Source: Pseudomonadota bacterium
GTDB taxonomy: Bacteria; Myxococcota_A; Polyangia; Polyangiales; Sandaracinaceae
Reading direction: 5' to 3'
Length of the DNA: 6,638 nt
Assembly: GCA_023427125.1 (NCBI GenBank)
Contig: JAEZBP010000429.1
Coordinates: 1-6,638, forward strand
Position numbers and translations under genes: made by a program. Of the stretch, positions 6,518 through 6,638 are shown piece by piece; within the stretch, counting starts at the first letter, position 1, and every line of letters starts with the position of its first letter. The notes beneath the pieces are model-generated. The model saw only the letters and a program-made list of their open reading frames with translations. It was not told the origin of the DNA and did no database searches.

Positions 6518-6638
6518 ATGCGCTCGACCATGGCCGCCGCAAGCCCGCCCGATCTGCTCCGTCGCCTCGAGTCGCTCTGCCACGGGCGCGAGCTCGGCTC
6601 GCTGGCGAGCCGCCTCGCGGAGCTCGCCGCGCTCGTCG
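6518..6638 (+). CDS. 5' end of an unidentified gene running off the right edge
   Basis: Forty codons are present, beginning MRSTMAAASPPDLLRRLES and continuing open to the window end. The visible part has no signal peptide or membrane segment. It is Leu/Ala/Arg/Glu-rich with heptad-like leucines (LLRRLESL, LASRLAELAAL), so it is probably helical. I cannot name it. Because it follows a lycopene cyclase, an isoprenoid or carotenoid enzyme such as a polyprenyl synthase is one possibility, but this rests on position and helical character only. The strong Shine-Dalgarno and AT-rich upstream region suggest its own promoter rather than read-through from the cyclase. Confidence 0.7.
   Translation, partial: MRSTMAAASPPDLLRRLESLCHGRELGSLASRLAELAALV

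Noticed and set aside
1..6638. CRISPR array, tRNA/rRNA, insertion sequence or attachment site
   Set aside because: No regularly spaced repeats, cloverleaf, transposase motifs or terminal inverted repeats with target duplications were seen.

Overview
This is a very GC-rich window with dense coding, strong G/C preference at third codon positions and long spurious open frames opposite real genes. The gene content is typical of a Gram-negative soil bacterium: an outer-membrane-type lipoprotein with peptidoglycan-hydrolase domains, a FliI/SctN-type export ATPase, a carotenoid lycopene cyclase and arginine-biosynthetic ArgJ. Together with many Cys-rich secreted domains this suggests Myxococcota (Polyangia/Sandaracinus-like). 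That assignment is inference from style and content, not from a marker gene.

Layout. Bases 1-57 hold the first codons of an unidentified minus-strand gene leaving the window. A 243-base divergent spacer (58-300) leads to argJ (301-1503, +). argJ overlaps by four bases a small secreted Cys-containing protein (1500-1802, +). A 66-base convergent spacer follows. A large minus-strand gene (1869-3797) encodes a lipoprotein with a PGRP/Amidase_2 domain, two near-identical 45-residue, 8-cysteine repeats and a C-terminal M23 LytM-type domain. A 177-base divergent spacer separates it from a FliI/SctN ATPase (3975-5276, +), whose stop codon overlaps the TTG start of a CrtY-like lycopene cyclase (5273-6403, +). 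A 114-base spacer with an AT-rich island and an excellent Shine-Dalgarno precedes a new plus-strand gene (from 6518) that runs off the right edge.

How the genes fit together. The window is not one pathway. argJ plus the small secreted protein, and the ATPase plus the cyclase, look like two translationally coupled pairs whose members have no obvious shared function. The lipoprotein stands alone and should cut peptidoglycan at two kinds of bond (MurNAc-L-Ala amide and peptide cross-link). Use in growth, division, recycling or attack on other bacteria cannot be separated from sequence. The most interesting points are the dual-hydrolase architecture with its Cys-rich duplicated module, and the coupling of an orphan type III/flagellar ATPase to a carotenoid gene. 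I saw no RNA genes, CRISPR array, insertion sequence or attachment site.
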